Source: Paenibacillus artemisiicola | GTDB taxonomy: Bacteria; Bacillota; Bacilli; Paenibacillales; Paenibacillaceae | Assembly: GCF_017652985.1 (NCBI RefSeq) | Contig: NZ_JAGGDJ010000004.1 | Span: 186,001 to 250,000 of the forward strand | Reading direction: 5' to 3' | Length of the DNA stretch: 64,000 nt | Shown: positions 8,839 to 18,010 of the stretch, in pieces | Layout of the letters: the number at the start of each line of letters is the position of its first letter | Numbering within the stretch: position 1 is the stretch's first letter | Translations under genes and position numbers: made by a program | The notes under the pieces: model-generated | The model's input: the letters and a program-made list of their open reading frames with translations, nothing else | Told to the model about the DNA's origin: nothing | Database searches by the model: none

Positions 8839-8850
8839 ACTATGAAATCA

Positions 8851-8876
8851 TGGGACTAACGTGTCCCATTAGTTTA
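8851..8876. repeat. Repeat-flank fragment (ACTAACGTGTCCCATTAG)
   Basis: GGGACTAACGTGTCCCATTA resembles the flank TGAACTATCGTGTCCCGTTA at 8606-8625. The two flank a coding remnant. Confidence 0.45.
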
Positions 8877-8890
8877 AGCTCCCGAGTTTA

Positions 8891-9292
8891 TCAAGAAATA
8901 AGTTCTTTATTTACAATGCCTCCACCAACGGTAATTTGATAGCCGTTGAGATCCCGGAATGTAAACTCGCTCCAATGATTTGTGTAATTCGGATTTCTAA
9001 TGATGGATATATTTTTATCCATAACTTCTTGAGCGATCAAATCAACGGCATTCGTATAACAATATACATCAAAATATTGTTCCTCGTATCTGGAACTGAT
9101 TGGGTTCACCTCATCTTCTTGTTTAGCTTCAATAAGAATGAGAGTCAGTTTTCCTCTCGAAACATGGTGGTGAAGTACCTTATCACCGATCGCTTCATAT
9201 TTGAAGCCTAAATCGGAATAAAACTCAACCGTTTGCTTCAAATTTTTGACTAACAAGACGAAAGAGGAACCCTCGATGATAATCTCTGTCAT
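8891..9292 (-). CDS. VOC-superfamily (glyoxalase/bleomycin-resistance-like) protein
   Basis: A single-module vicinal-oxygen-chelate protein of about 133 residues with paired beta-alpha-beta-beta-beta units: VLLVKNLKQTVEFYSDLGF at the start of the first unit and SEFTFRDLNGYQITVGG at the end of the second (the family pattern F-x-DPxGN is FRDLNGYQ here). Such proteins act as dioxygenases, isomerases or drug-binding proteins; substrate unknown. The ATG at 9292 is chosen because GGGAGTG lies just upstream; an in-frame start five codons earlier is less well placed. Monocistronic. Confidence 0.82.
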   Translation of the reverse strand: MTEIIIEGSSFVLLVKNLKQTVEFYSDLGFKYEAIGDKVLHHHVSRGKLTLILIEAKQEDEVNPISSRYEEQYFDVYCYTNAVDLIAQEVMDKNISIIRNPNYTNHWSEFTFRDLNGYQITVGGGIVNKELIS

Positions 9293-9713
9293 AGTGAACA
9301 CTCCCAAATATGGATTTATTCAATCAAAATCGTCTTCACCTTAAACCCATTAAGTTCCTGCTTTTGTATACATTTTTCAACAAAACTGCCCGTTAATTCA
9401 ACGACGGCAGCCGATCGTCGTTAAGCTTCTTACCTTCCTCAAGATGGCCGATTCGTCTGTCTAATCGGTAAATAACTGGAACGAACAGAACTAGAATTCT
9501 GGGCGCTGTAGTCGAAAACGAGCTTGGCGGCGTGGCAGCAATGAACAATCCGCGCTAAGAGCGGATTGCGGTAGATCTATATTATGGTCCTACAACAGTT
9601 ACATTTCTGGATTATCGTTTGAGCTCCTCTACTCGAGTTACATTTGAGGTCCCAATTGCTTGACTTCCTAACTGGCGGCAGCATGAATAGCAAACAAAGA
9701 GCGGTTTACCAGC
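9293..9713. other. Non-coding stretch with one repeat copy and a hairpin
   Basis: Contains repeat copy 4 at 9388-9422 and a hairpin CAATCCGC/GCGGATTG at about 9546-9569 without a T-run. Nothing else recognised. Confidence 0.5.
9388..9422. repeat. Palindromic repeat, copy 4 (partial)
   Basis: CCCGTTAATTCAACGACGGC, then AGCCGATCGTCGTTAAG. ACGACG and CGTCGT pair around the shared GCAGCCGAT core. Same family as the copy at 8566. Confidence 0.65.
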
Positions 9714-10151
9714 TTAAACCCACCTATCCCCGTGCTTCTTCACATAATTAGCAAACACATAACGCCAAGGAACGACGAAAGGAAATACTACGACCAATAA
9801 GCAAGCACTAACCGTATCCATCGTTGAATCGTTCATACGTCCTGATGTCCAAATTGGCAGGGCAACGATGATTAGCCAGACCGTTTTCCACGCCATTTCC
9901 CATATAAGCATAGGCAACAGCTGCAGCGGATACCTCAATCCGAGGACGCATAACGCCCAAAAGGCGAGCAACATGCATTGCACAACCCCCTCCATCAGCT
10001 CCCACGATCCAGAACGGTTGATCGCATCCGGCCATACCGTCATACCGAGTCCCACGACGATAAGAAGGTAACCGCCTCTCAACAAATACAGACGCAATAC
10101 TGAGACCTCGCCTCGCAAACCCTTTTTGGACAGCTCCGTCACGTTCTTCAT
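9714..10151 (-). CDS. Small integral membrane protein of the GntR/ABC operon
   Basis: 145 residues with about four hydrophobic segments (LLIVVGLGMTVW, CMLLAFWALCVLGL, VWLIIVALPIW, CLLVVVFPFVVPW) and a basic C-terminus. No family recognised. It is the last gene of a four-gene minus-strand operon, 7 bases after the ABC ATPase stop, so it is probably a membrane partner of that transporter. Confidence 0.75.
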   Translation of the reverse strand: MKNVTELSKKGLRGEVSVLRLYLLRGGYLLIVVGLGMTVWPDAINRSGSWELMEGVVQCMLLAFWALCVLGLRYPLQLLPMLIWEMAWKTVWLIIVALPIWTSGRMNDSTMDTVSACLLVVVFPFVVPWRYVFANYVKKHGDRWV

Positions 10152-10158
10152 CCCCCTA

Positions 10159-10854
10159 TCAGTACGCCTTCTTCATCCAATCCTCGATGTGAAGTGCCTC
10201 CGATTCATGTAATTCCTCCATATCGGCTGTTTTAAGCAGCGAACCGTCCTTTAACGCAATGAAACCGTCGATTAATGTTTCGATTTCCGCTACCTCATGG
10301 CTTGTCATTACCAAAGTCTGCGTATTCAAATCCACGTAAGAGATCATTCCCTTCACGATCGATCCGCGTATCATCGGATCAAGCCCGGATAAGGGTTCAT
10401 CCATCAGAATGTAGGGGACTTCTTTCGCCAAGGTAAGAACGATTTGCAGGCGGCCGCGATTTCCTTTCGAGAGCGATTTTATTTTCATTTGAGGATCCAA
10501 GCGCATAAGGTTCATGATTTCTTCTGCTTTCGCCAGGTTAAACTCGGGAAGTTGCGAAGCCTGAAACCGCATCGCTTCTCTTACTGTAAACATCGGGTAA
10601 AAATACCGCGACTCGGAGGCGTAAGAAACGAACTTTCCGGTTCTACGACCGGCCGCCTCTTCGTTAATCATCACGCTGCCGCTTGTTGCCCGCGAAAGGC
10701 CGGACATTAGCTTCAATAGGGTCGACTTCCCGCTGCCATTTCCGCCTACGATGCCAATGATTTTACCGATTGGCACCGTCAACGAGATGTCCCGAAGCGC
10801 AATCTGATCGGCATATTTCTTCGTCACGTTCGTCATCCGGATCATGTCATTCAT
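10159..10854 (-). CDS. ABC transporter ATP-binding protein (YtrB/BcrA-like)
   Basis: A 231-residue ATPase. Walker A is GGNGSGKST at about residues 37-45; Walker B and D-loop are ILMDEPLSGLDP; the signature is LSKGNRGRL, a variant of LSGGQ usual in this exporter group; the H-loop is MTSHE. It lacks membrane segments and must work with the membrane proteins encoded on both sides of it (9714-10151 and 11227-11958). Its start overlaps the end of the GntR gene by 8 bases, indicating translational coupling. YtrA/GntR-linked ABC systems answer cell-wall-active antibiotics in Bacillus; that role here is inference. Confidence 0.9.
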   Translation of the reverse strand: MNDMIRMTNVTKKYADQIALRDISLTVPIGKIIGIVGGNGSGKSTLLKLMSGLSRATSGSVMINEEAAGRRTGKFVSYASESRYFYPMFTVREAMRFQASQLPEFNLAKAEEIMNLMRLDPQMKIKSLSKGNRGRLQIVLTLAKEVPYILMDEPLSGLDPMIRGSIVKGMISYVDLNTQTLVMTSHEVAEIETLIDGFIALKDGSLLKTADMEELHESEALHIEDWMKKAY

Positions 10855-11224
10855 CGCCTTTCTTAACGTTGTTCAAATAATCCGTCAGTCCCGTTAGAAT
10901 CTCCGCCGCGGTGAATCCCAGCTCGTGCATGACGATCACGAATTGCTCGATTTGTTCCCGTTTCAGCTTGTCACGCTGTTGAACGAGGCGATCCTGCCGC
11001 TCCGAAACGAACGTGCCTTGACCTCTCTTAGTTTCCAGGATCCCTTCTCGCTCAAGCTCGCTGTACGTTCTTTGAACGGTGTTGGGGTTCATATTGTATT
11101 TGATGCCCATATCGCGGATCGAAGGGAGCTTCTCGCCCGCTTTCAATTCTCCGCTTATAACTTGCCGATGTATACGATCCGCCAATTGCAAATAAATCGG
11201 CCTTGAAGCATTAAATTCTTCCAT
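10847..11224 (-). CDS. GntR-family regulator (YtrA subfamily)
   Basis: About 125 residues: a winged helix-turn-helix at residues 8-75 (PIYLQLADRIHRQVISGELK, then KLPSIRDMGIKYNMNPNTVQ, typical of the YtrA subfamily) with only a short C-terminal helical dimerisation tail. Start ATG at 11224 preceded by GAGGGATAACG and two bases after the stop of the upstream membrane gene; longer in-frame starts would overlap that gene. It is expected to repress its own operon by binding the inverted repeat at 11995-12020. Confidence 0.9.
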   Translation of the reverse strand: MEEFNASRPIYLQLADRIHRQVISGELKAGEKLPSIRDMGIKYNMNPNTVQRTYSELEREGILETKRGQGTFVSERQDRLVQQRDKLKREQIEQFVIVMHELGFTAAEILTGLTDYLNNVKKGDE

Positions 11225-11226
11225 CG

Positions 11227-11958
11227 TTATCCCTCTACTTTGTTGTCCACGATCCACGCGGTTAGTATGAATAGTCCCACCGTAATGATCATGTCGTATA
11301 CGTAGCCTCCTGCGTAAGTGTGTATAGGCTCGGATAATAGAGCTGGAAAGTGATAGGTTCTGCCTCCCCAATCCGCCACGTGCCGATACAAGGCAGAGGA
11401 TTTAAACAAAGCATTTCCCCCTCCGGATAGAATGGCCGCCCCAACCACCGCAGCCCAGCTCCAACGCCCGATTCTCTGCTTGAGAGACTGGTATATGGCC
11501 CAAAGCGCCATCACCCATACGCTAAGCTCAATGGATAACCAAATCACGTGAGGAATGATGAACCACCCCATCCTCCAAATATCTGTCCAATACGACTCAA
11601 TCCAGCTGAGCTTATGGACGGTCAGCAGTTCGGTGAACGCATATAACGAAGCGAATGAAATGACGACCATCGCCAAGCCGTTTGATACTTTGCTCATTAA
11701 CAATTTAAACGCTGGTTGGGGATTGCTCAGCCATAGATGCAAATTGCCCTCCGCCTTTAATCCAATGAACACCATAAGGGGAACGTAGATAACATGAACG
11801 GCAATGGCAATCGCTAAGGGAACGAACATAAGCAAGGAATCTGCCTTCTCCATGTATAAGGTCAGGATGGCAACCCATGCATTCAAGACGAGACCGATGA
11901 AAAACACAGTTCTTGTTAACTTGAAATCCTTCATGAATAAAGCTGACCATTGCCACAT
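11227..11958 (-). CDS. Membrane protein, probable permease subunit of the GntR/ABC operon
   Basis: 243 residues with about six hydrophobic segments (for example VFFIGLVLNAWVAILTLYM, PLAIAIAVHVIYVPLMVFIG, MVVISFASLYAF, VGLFILTAWIV). No characterised domain is recognised, but its place as first gene of the gntR-ATPase operon and its topology fit an ABC-2-like permease half. AAGGAAAAAGGGTG precedes the ATG. Unusually, it lies upstream of gntR, whereas in the Bacillus ytr operon gntR comes first. Confidence 0.75.
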   Translation of the reverse strand: MWQWSALFMKDFKLTRTVFFIGLVLNAWVAILTLYMEKADSLLMFVPLAIAIAVHVIYVPLMVFIGLKAEGNLHLWLSNPQPAFKLLMSKVSNGLAMVVISFASLYAFTELLTVHKLSWIESYWTDIWRMGWFIIPHVIWLSIELSVWVMALWAIYQSLKQRIGRWSWAAVVGAAILSGGGNALFKSSALYRHVADWGGRTYHFPALLSEPIHTYAGGYVYDMIITVGLFILTAWIVDNKVEG

Positions 11959-11994
11959 ATCCGTTTCACCCTTTTTCCTTTAATCAAACGTATT

Positions 11995-12020
11995 TAGTGA
12001 ACTAATGAAATAGTACACTA
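11995..12020. promoter_or_regulatory. GntR/YtrA operator on the operon promoter
   Basis: TAGTGAAC and GTACACTA form arms with 7 of 8 bases matching, around 10 bases. It covers the -10 box of the minus-strand promoter (12010-12015), so binding would block RNA polymerase. Confidence 0.7.
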
Positions 12021-12039
12021 ATTCACCATTACATGTAAA
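12010..12039 (-). promoter_or_regulatory. Sigma-A promoter of the GntR/ABC operon
   Basis: Read on the minus strand: TTTACA at 12039-12034, 18-bp spacer, TACTAT at 12015-12010. Confidence 0.65.
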
Positions 12040-12050
12040 TGGGAACAACA

Positions 12051-12084
12051 AAAAAAGGCAAAAGGGAAATCCCCTTTGCCTTTT
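12051..12084 (-). terminator. Bidirectional-looking terminator
   Basis: AAAGGCAAAAGGG pairs with CCCCTTTGCCTTTT. On the minus strand the stem is followed by a T-run, so it would end transcription of the 12266-12481 gene before the GntR/ABC promoter. Confidence 0.7.
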
Positions 12085-12265
12085 CCGATAAGATACCGCA
12101 AGTTTGCTGCCGTGGACAGCATCGAGTTTAGCATTGAAGTCGGACATAAGTATATCGATTCACTTTTGACGAGATTGCATCATTGCGATTCCGTCGGAAC
12201 ATTGCTTGCTAGGACTCCGCAAGTACAGAACCAGCTTTCGCTGCTTATCATTTGGTAATGTAGTT

Positions 12266-12481
12266 TCATGCATTAGTACTTCCATTAGTATGTCTAGCCA
12301 AGAACCTGTCCAGGATCTCTGTCATTGATCCGTCTTCCAATGGTCCTCTTAGCTCGTTTCTAACCAGTAGCAATGCAGCTGCGGGAGGCATATCGATCGT
12401 CCGTAGCGCTTCAACCAGGGTATTCTCCTCGTCACTGAGACGTTTTATGTATTGTAACTCAATCGGTTTAGGTGTTTTCAT
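12266..12481 (-). CDS. Small hypothetical protein
   Basis: 71 residues from the ATG at 12481 (an upstream ATG at 12532 is possible). It starts MKTPKPIELQYIKRL, is rich in Glu and Leu, and contains a hydrophobic patch PPAAALLLVRNELRGP. Soluble; no family recognised. GAGAGTG lies upstream of the chosen start. Confidence 0.5.
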   Translation of the reverse strand: MKTPKPIELQYIKRLSDEENTLVEALRTIDMPPAAALLLVRNELRGPLEDGSMTEILDRFLARHTNGSTNA

Positions 12482-12532
12482 CGTTTCACTCTCTTTCGGG
12501 AGGGGGATGTCTCTCCAAGCAAAAGGTTTCAT

Positions 12533-12948
12533 TAAATAATCAATTAGTGCCTATTCATGCCACTCGACCGGTTAAATTCGGGAAACTTATGTCACACTGC
12601 AATTCTGCGCTATGACATTACCCGTAAAAGATGCAGTGTTTTGTGCCAACTTTTTTATTCAACATAAATTTAGAACTCCTATTCTTAATCATAAAAGGAT
12701 TTTTGCTTGTTGTGATATTGGTCACAGTCAATACGAATTAATGTGTCCAAGATTCCTGTTTATATTCGTTTTTGAATTTAAGGTTCAAGTGATTGACACC
12801 AGATTATTAAAACTATTCTGAAGAAATTTAAGGTAAGAGTAAATGCCAGTCTTTTCGAGTGGCCAGCAGCTGATCGCGACTGCGCACGGTGTACGATTAT
12901 TAAGATTAGATTAGCAATAACCCACGCTCCGCACAGTCAACCTGTTAC
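12533..12948. other. Non-coding stretch
   Basis: AT-rich, with only short frames lacking ribosome sites. No repeat, RNA or coding signal that I can support. Confidence 0.4.
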
Positions 12949-13326
12949 TATCCCCTTCAAGTAGACATTCAAAAAAACCTTCATGATAGCATGGGGTGGG
13001 TGAAGAAATGGCAAAACGGGGCGCCGTTCGATGAACGGAAAGGCAACGAATCCAACCCGCTGAAAGGGCGTCCTCGTACTGTCTTTAACAGCGTAGAGGA
13101 AGAACAAGACTACCTGAAAGCGCAGGTGGATTACTTAAAATAGCGATATCCAAATCTAATAAAGGAGAAGTAGCGAGCCGAACGGCAATTCAACAAGCGG
13201 TGAAGGAGTTTATCTATGACAACAACTACCACCGTTTTCAAGCCAAACTCAAATAACGCGCACCAATAGAATATCGATGCGCATTGGCAGCTTATCTTTT
13301 TTCAGTTGTCTACTTGACAGGGGGAT
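12949..13326 (+). mobile_element. IS3-family deletion remnant with both terminal inverted repeats
   Basis: The left end (ATCCCCTTCAAGTAGACA, about 12949-12966) matches the inverted right end (13311-13326 region, TGTCTACTTGACAGGGGGAT). Between them is the tail of OrfA in frame from about 12994 (KKWQNGAPFDERKGN, GRPRTVFNSVEEEQDYLKAQ) with a nonsense codon at 13141 in what would read DYLK-x-RYPNLIKEK, joined to the last part of OrfB (TAIQQAVKEFIYDNNYHRFQ, then APIEYRCALAA) with a further stop. Roughly 1 kb of the transposase is gone. It cannot move on its own. Confidence 0.82.
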
Positions 13327-13379
13327 GACCATGACCATATTTTCGTGGTTTTTCGTTTAGTATTAAGTTTGAACTATGC

Positions 13380-13736
13380 TCATCGTTCCATTGCTTCAGG
13401 CAGCGCCTCTTCATTGATTTTCTCATATTCTTGCGTATAAGCACCCTTAGCCAATACTTTTAAATAGGTCCCTATCGGCAACTGAGTGCTGGCTGTAAAT
13501 TTAACTTTTTTCTTCATCCCCCCCGCGCTGAAGCCTGTAAGCTCATAAGCAACTCTGCCTTGTGGTTCAGGCTTCCCTTGGTGGTTAATTTGGACAAAGA
13601 CAAACTCTTTGGTAAGGAAAGGGTTGAAGCGATCCACTACGTCCCTGTACTTCATGACGAACAGAACGGCTAGAATAGTAATAACAAGAACGACTGCGGT
13701 TAACGATACTATTTTGGCCTTCTTTTTGGTCTTCAT
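13380..13736 (-). CDS. yxeA: YxeA-family protein
   Basis: 118 residues with an N-terminal membrane anchor or uncleaved signal (KIVSLTAVVLVITILAVLFV) and a small extracytoplasmic domain with the YxeA pattern GRVAYELTGFSAGGMKKKVKF and GTYLKVLAKG. In Bacillus subtilis yxeA follows yxdLM and is induced with it by cationic peptides; the same order is seen here. The precise function is not known. Start at 13736 follows GAGAGGAAG; an upstream in-frame start at 13754 is possible. Confidence 0.85.
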   Translation of the reverse strand: MKTKKKAKIVSLTAVVLVITILAVLFVMKYRDVVDRFNPFLTKEFVFVQINHQGKPEPQGRVAYELTGFSAGGMKKKVKFTASTQLPIGTYLKVLAKGAYTQEYEKINEEALPEAMER

Positions 13737-13780
13737 TGGCGTCTTCCTCTCCACGACAAGTTAACTAGTCTATATTTGAT

Positions 13781-15742
13781 TTACATGGCATTGTTTACAA
13801 TTTTCTTGTAGTACCCCATCGTTAATAAAACGAAGATGAAATAAATCAAGACATACCCGCCCATGGCCGTCGCCGACGGCACAATGATGCTCGAAGGCAC
13901 CAACACGGAGACGGTCTTGACGGCAAAAGCGGCGTGCGCGATCCCTAACGCGAGCGGAATCGTGAAGACAAACAATTGCTTGCGCATAATGCCCCTGAGA
14001 ATGTCCTTCGTCTCGAATCCGAGCTGCCTTAGGATGATAAAACTATGCTTCTCCTGCTCCGCTTCCGTCATCTGTTTGAAATACAGCATGCTGCCGGTCG
14101 AAATTAGGAAGACGAGTCCCAGAAAGCCGGTTATGAAGATCAACAACCCAAAGCTTTGCAGCTTGTCGCGATATTCGCGCTCGAAGTCGAACGGATGGCT
14201 TCCTTCGGGCACGTATGACGCATAGGCTTCAGACGCGTCCTTTCGCTGCGACTTGTCTGGCACTTGAAACGTATCGAACGAGACCGTTGCATAACGGGGA
14301 TATTCTTCCTTCAGCTCCTGTTCATATTGAGGCAAAGCTATCATTCGAGCCTTAAGCGCTTTGAACGTCGACTCGGACACAACGAGCTGATCGCCGTAGA
14401 CGTTGTAATTCATCGCGAACCGATTGACGATTTCCGTCAGATGGAGCCTGTCCCCGCTCATGAGCGGATCCAGCTCGATCGTTTTGGGAAAGTGCGACTG
14501 CGCTTGGGTTAACTTGTCGATCTTGGCATTCCCGTTATACATCACTGCATCCCGCGGCACGGGCACCGCAACATCCGCTCCCGTCTGCCGAAGCTGCTCG
14601 GCGGGCATTACCAGCAACGTCGTCTCTTCGACCGGTGCCTGGCTGGGAAGTTCGCTGATCTTGCCCCGAAGCCGTATGGCTTCCACTCGTTGATGAACGA
14701 ATCGTATTCCTTTGGCTTCTAAATCCTCGCCAAACTGTTTGGCGGCGTTCGTCTCGCCGTTCTCGATCGCGAAGTCGTACGGCAGCGCGTTGCGGGTGTC
14801 CCTTCCCGCGGAGTAATAAAACGAATAAGCCGCGGCGACCATCGTAAGCGTCATGGCCGACAGCACGGTGATCATGGTCAGCGAATTGGCTTGTCCCTTC
14901 ATCCTGTGCATCAGGGGAGCGAGCGACAAGGCCCGGATCAATCCGAGATGCCCGTTAGCGCCCCTGCGAATTCGGTCAAACAGCCAACCGATCGTGACGC
15001 GGAACAGGAGATAGGTACCGGCGATTATCGAGCCCAAAATCGCGAGGCTGTCGAGGAGCAACGTGTTCTCCGAGATCTGCCCTGCGTGCCAATAACCGTA
15101 TAGAATCAGAGCTATGCCGAGCAAGGCCAAGACTGCATTCACAGCGGATGCAGGCGTTGAAGGATGCTCATGCCGCTTCTCCGCCTGGAACAAGTCGATC
15201 AATGTCGTCCGGTACGTTATCCACAGAATCTGAATCGAGGTAAATAAGATTAAAGCGGCAAATACGGCTGCCGTTTGATAGATGGCCGAGAGCGAGAATT
15301 TGACGGTTACAGGCCCTTCGAATCCCAACAGGCTGTTGATCAGCAACAGGAATATCCGGTATACCAGCGCGCCACAGACAATGCCTACGACAAGCGCGCC
15401 TAAGCCGAGAAGTATGTTTTCGAGCAGCAGAAATCGCGCGACGCCTCTTTTTGTCAGGCCGATCAGCTGGTAGAGCCCGATTTCTTTGCTGCGGCGGTTG
15501 AGGAACAGACGGTTCGCATAGATCGTAAACACCGTTACGATGAAAAGCAGCAAGACGCCCGCCGCCAGGAAGGACTGCGAAAAAACCGAACTGCCATTCA
15601 TTCGATCCGGGATGGAGGCGTCGTGCTGCAAGGTGGCGAACACGAAATAGAGACTCGTGCAAAAAATAAAGACAAAAAAATAAAGATAGTAGTGCTTCAT
15701 ATTCTTTCGCATGCTGCGAAGGACAAGCTCAAATAACGTCAA
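13781..15742 (-). CDS. BceB/YxdM-type ABC transporter permease
   Basis: About 653 residues with ten expected membrane helices: one at residues 15-40, three by about 160, two more near 200 and 240-280, then a large extracellular domain of about 200 residues (roughly 310-520), then the final helices. That plan defines BceB-type permeases that sense and clear antimicrobial peptides bound to lipid II-cycle intermediates. It overlaps the ATPase gene end. TTG at 15742 sits 8 bases after GGAGG; ATG at 15748 is the alternative but only 2 bases from it. Works with the ATPase and the kinase/regulator pair at 16896-18691. Confidence 0.9.
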   Translation of the reverse strand: MTLFELVLRSMRKNMKHYYLYFFVFIFCTSLYFVFATLQHDASIPDRMNGSSVFSQSFLAAGVLLLFIVTVFTIYANRLFLNRRSKEIGLYQLIGLTKRGVARFLLLENILLGLGALVVGIVCGALVYRIFLLLINSLLGFEGPVTVKFSLSAIYQTAAVFAALILFTSIQILWITYRTTLIDLFQAEKRHEHPSTPASAVNAVLALLGIALILYGYWHAGQISENTLLLDSLAILGSIIAGTYLLFRVTIGWLFDRIRRGANGHLGLIRALSLAPLMHRMKGQANSLTMITVLSAMTLTMVAAAYSFYYSAGRDTRNALPYDFAIENGETNAAKQFGEDLEAKGIRFVHQRVEAIRLRGKISELPSQAPVEETTLLVMPAEQLRQTGADVAVPVPRDAVMYNGNAKIDKLTQAQSHFPKTIELDPLMSGDRLHLTEIVNRFAMNYNVYGDQLVVSESTFKALKARMIALPQYEQELKEEYPRYATVSFDTFQVPDKSQRKDASEAYASYVPEGSHPFDFEREYRDKLQSFGLLIFITGFLGLVFLISTGSMLYFKQMTEAEQEKHSFIILRQLGFETKDILRGIMRKQLFVFTIPLALGIAHAAFAVKTVSVLVPSSIIVPSATAMGGYVLIYFIFVLLTMGYYKKIVNNAM

Positions 15743-16514
15743 CAGCATCACCTCCCAGGACCGCTTGCACATCCATGATGTCCCTAAAGAAGGCCTGCCT
15801 CGACTTGTCGCCACGGTAGACTTCCGAATAAATCATGCCGTCCTTCAAGAAAATAACGCGGCTGCAATAGCTGGATGCGACGGGATCATGCGATACCATC
15901 ACGATCGTGCCTCGTCTCTCTCGGTTGAGCGTGGCGATGGTTTCTAACAGGGCCGAGGCGGACTTGGAATCCAGCGCCCCAGTCGGTTCGTCGGCGAAGA
16001 CCAAGGACGGCCGATGGATTAGGGCGCGGCCTGCCGACGTCCGCTGCTTCTGCCCGCCGGACAGCTCATGCGGGTATTTGTCCGCCAGCATTTCGATGCC
16101 GAGGGACTGCGCAACGCTCTGGAATGCCTGCTCGGCTTCGGAGCGGTTGCGCCGCCCTAAGGACACGGGAAGCAAGATGTTCTCTTTGACGGTCAAGGTA
16201 TCCAGCAGGTTATAATCTTGGAAAACAAACCCCAATTTGTTGCGGCGAAAGGCGGACAATTCAGCGTCCTTCATTTTGGAAACGTCGACGTCCTCAATCA
16301 GGACTTCACCTTCCGTCGGGCGGCCGATTGTCGCAAGCACGTTCAGCAGCGTCGTCTTCCCCGAGCCCGACGGCCCCATAATCCCTACGAACTCCCCTTC
16401 CAAGACTCGTAGAGAGATCCCCTTCAACACTTGCTGCGCGCTTCCTTTCTTTCCGTAAGACTTGCGTATGTTCTTCGCTTGCAACATCGTTTTCTGCGAA
16501 TAATTCGGATTCAT
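15729..16514 (-). CDS. BceA/YxdL-type ABC transporter ATP-binding protein
   Basis: 261 residues. Walker [10 protein letters not shown] near residue 46, Q-loop [13 protein letters not shown], signature LSGGQKQR, Walker [15 protein letters not shown] and H-loop VMVSHD, all intact. The ADEPTGALD pattern is typical of the MacB/LolD/BceA group. Good ribosome site GGAGGGCCGAGC before ATG. First gene of ATPase-permease-YxeA. Confidence 0.93.
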   Translation of the reverse strand: MNPNYSQKTMLQAKNIRKSYGKKGSAQQVLKGISLRVLEGEFVGIMGPSGSGKTTLLNVLATIGRPTEGEVLIEDVDVSKMKDAELSAFRRNKLGFVFQDYNLLDTLTVKENILLPVSLGRRNRSEAEQAFQSVAQSLGIEMLADKYPHELSGGQKQRTSAGRALIHRPSLVFADEPTGALDSKSASALLETIATLNRERRGTIVMVSHDPVASSYCSRVIFLKDGMIYSEVYRGDKSRQAFFRDIMDVQAVLGGDAVDVI

Positions 16515-16729
16515 GCTCGGCCCTCCACTTATGCTTTGCTTTATTGTAAACCGTTCACCATGCTGCGTCGTTCGATTTGGATGACAATGCAGTGCCGTAG
16601 GTTACATTATTGTCATATTGAGCTCGATTCAAAAAGTAACCGGGTATCGCGCAGTTTTACTTGGATAGCATTCAAATATAGCTGCAAAAAGAATGTTATT
16701 CATCCATATTTCTCATGCACGGAGGGGAT

Positions 16730-16886
16730 TTGCAGAACTGAAGTCACTCATCAAGGCATCTATGAAGAACATAAGGACCATTACGGCTTTCGCCGTATTC
16801 GTAATGAACTCTTGAGTCACATGAAGGCAAAACGAAAAGGCATGAGTCCGGTACAGTACCGAACTCATGCCGAGCAAGTTGCCTAA
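16730..16886 (+). mobile_element. Second IS3-family remnant (OrfB fragments)
   Basis: A short frame reads THQGIYEEHKDHYGFRRI, the conserved part before the second catalytic Asp region of IS3-type OrfB, then runs directly into KRKGMSPVQYRTHAEQVA, the OrfB C-terminus. The middle with the catalytic Asp and Glu is missing. It lies between the kinase and ATPase genes of the Bce-type module. No inverted repeats could be paired. The gap 16515-16730 otherwise holds nothing recognised. Confidence 0.75.
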
Positions 16887-16895
16887 ACCATATGT

Positions 16896-17990
16896 CTACC
16901 TTTTCGAGGTCACTTTATATTTACGGCTGGCGTCGCTGACTTGGCCAAGCGCGTCTGACCGCATCCTCTCACTCCGGACCGTTTCAAAGCCATTCTTAGC
17001 TGTGAATATCACCCGCATCTCCGTGCCTACCGTTCGGCCTGCCTGCGCTTCGAGCGATATCCCGATTTTGTCGGCGACGCTCCGTGCCAAGTACAAGCCC
17101 AGCCCCGTCGCCGCGTTGTAGATTCTCCCGTTCCCTCCCGTAAAGCCCTTATCGAAAATCCGGGGCAAATCATGCGCCGAGATGCCCGGTCCTTCGTCCG
17201 TTATGCGCAGCATGACATGGCCGGCCGGAAGAACTTCCGCGACGATATGAATCGTTCCGCCTTCGGGGCTGTATTTGACGGCATTCATCAAGAGCTGACG
17301 GATGATAAAGCGGCACCATTTCCTATCGGTGACGACATCGGCTTCTTCCCCCTCGAATTCGACTGCAATATTCTTCTCTATGCACCAGGAAGCCAAATCA
17401 CGCACTTCGTTCATCGCCATCCGACGGACGCCGCACGGCTCCAGCACATAATCCGATTCCAGGGTAGGCAACCGGGTCATGTAGAGCTGCCGGTCGATCA
17501 GCAGATAGACGCGCAGCCATTCCGCTTCGATTCTTCGCATGGCCGGGTCGCGGGGACAGCCTTCGATCGTCAGCTTCATGGCGGTAAGCGGGGCCTTAAT
17601 CTCATGGACCCAGGACGCCATATAATCGTTCTCCATGTACAGCGCCGCATGGGATTCTGCCAGCTTCCGCTTATAAAACCGGTCCACTGCGCGCAACGCC
17701 TCACTCACCAGCTCGTCCCGCGCGTAATCGGGCGCGGGCAAGGCTTCGAACCAGTCGTCATGGATGTCTGAGCTGAGTGCACGAAGCGCCCGTAAATAAC
17801 GAGATTCTCGCCGGAATCGCCATAGGTAGAAAAGTACGGACGATAAGAGATACAACACGTTCAAATATACAATTGACCGGAACTCGACAGCGACTCCTTT
17901 GTCCAGCACAAGAAGCGTATCGGTGAGTCCGAGAAGCAGCAACACCATTATCATCCAGCTCTTCATACTAGCCGTATATCCCGGCAACAC
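16896..17990 (-). CDS. BceS/YxdK-type intramembrane-sensing histidine kinase
   Basis: About 364 residues. Two membrane helices (WMIMVLLLLGLTDTLLVL and IVYLNVLYLLSSVLFYLW) are separated by a very short loop, the layout of kinases that sense through their transporter instead of through an external domain. H-box WVHEIKAPLTAMKL, N-box RQLLMNAVKYSP, G1/G2 boxes DEGPGISAHDL and ATGLGLYLA. The GTG at 17990 is chosen because AGGAGG lies 9 bases upstream. It is 20 bases after the regulator stop (co-transcribed). Expected partner of the permease at 13781-15742. Confidence 0.9.
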   Translation of the reverse strand: MLPGYTASMKSWMIMVLLLLGLTDTLLVLDKGVAVEFRSIVYLNVLYLLSSVLFYLWRFRRESRYLRALRALSSDIHDDWFEALPAPDYARDELVSEALRAVDRFYKRKLAESHAALYMENDYMASWVHEIKAPLTAMKLTIEGCPRDPAMRRIEAEWLRVYLLIDRQLYMTRLPTLESDYVLEPCGVRRMAMNEVRDLASWCIEKNIAVEFEGEEADVVTDRKWCRFIIRQLLMNAVKYSPEGGTIHIVAEVLPAGHVMLRITDEGPGISAHDLPRIFDKGFTGGNGRIYNAATGLGLYLARSVADKIGISLEAQAGRTVGTEMRVIFTAKNGFETVRSERMRSDALGQVSDASRKYKVTSKR

Positions 17991-18010
17991 TTCTCTAGTC
18001 CTCCTCCCTG

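Noticed and set aside
12612-12821. Open frame of 69 residues in the gap before the IS3 remnant
   Set aside because: No ribosome site, no family, AT-rich chance frame.
16431-16730. N-terminal part of a long plus-strand frame leading into the IS3 remnant
   Set aside because: Not related to transposases and no start signal; only the last part (16730-16886) resembles OrfB.
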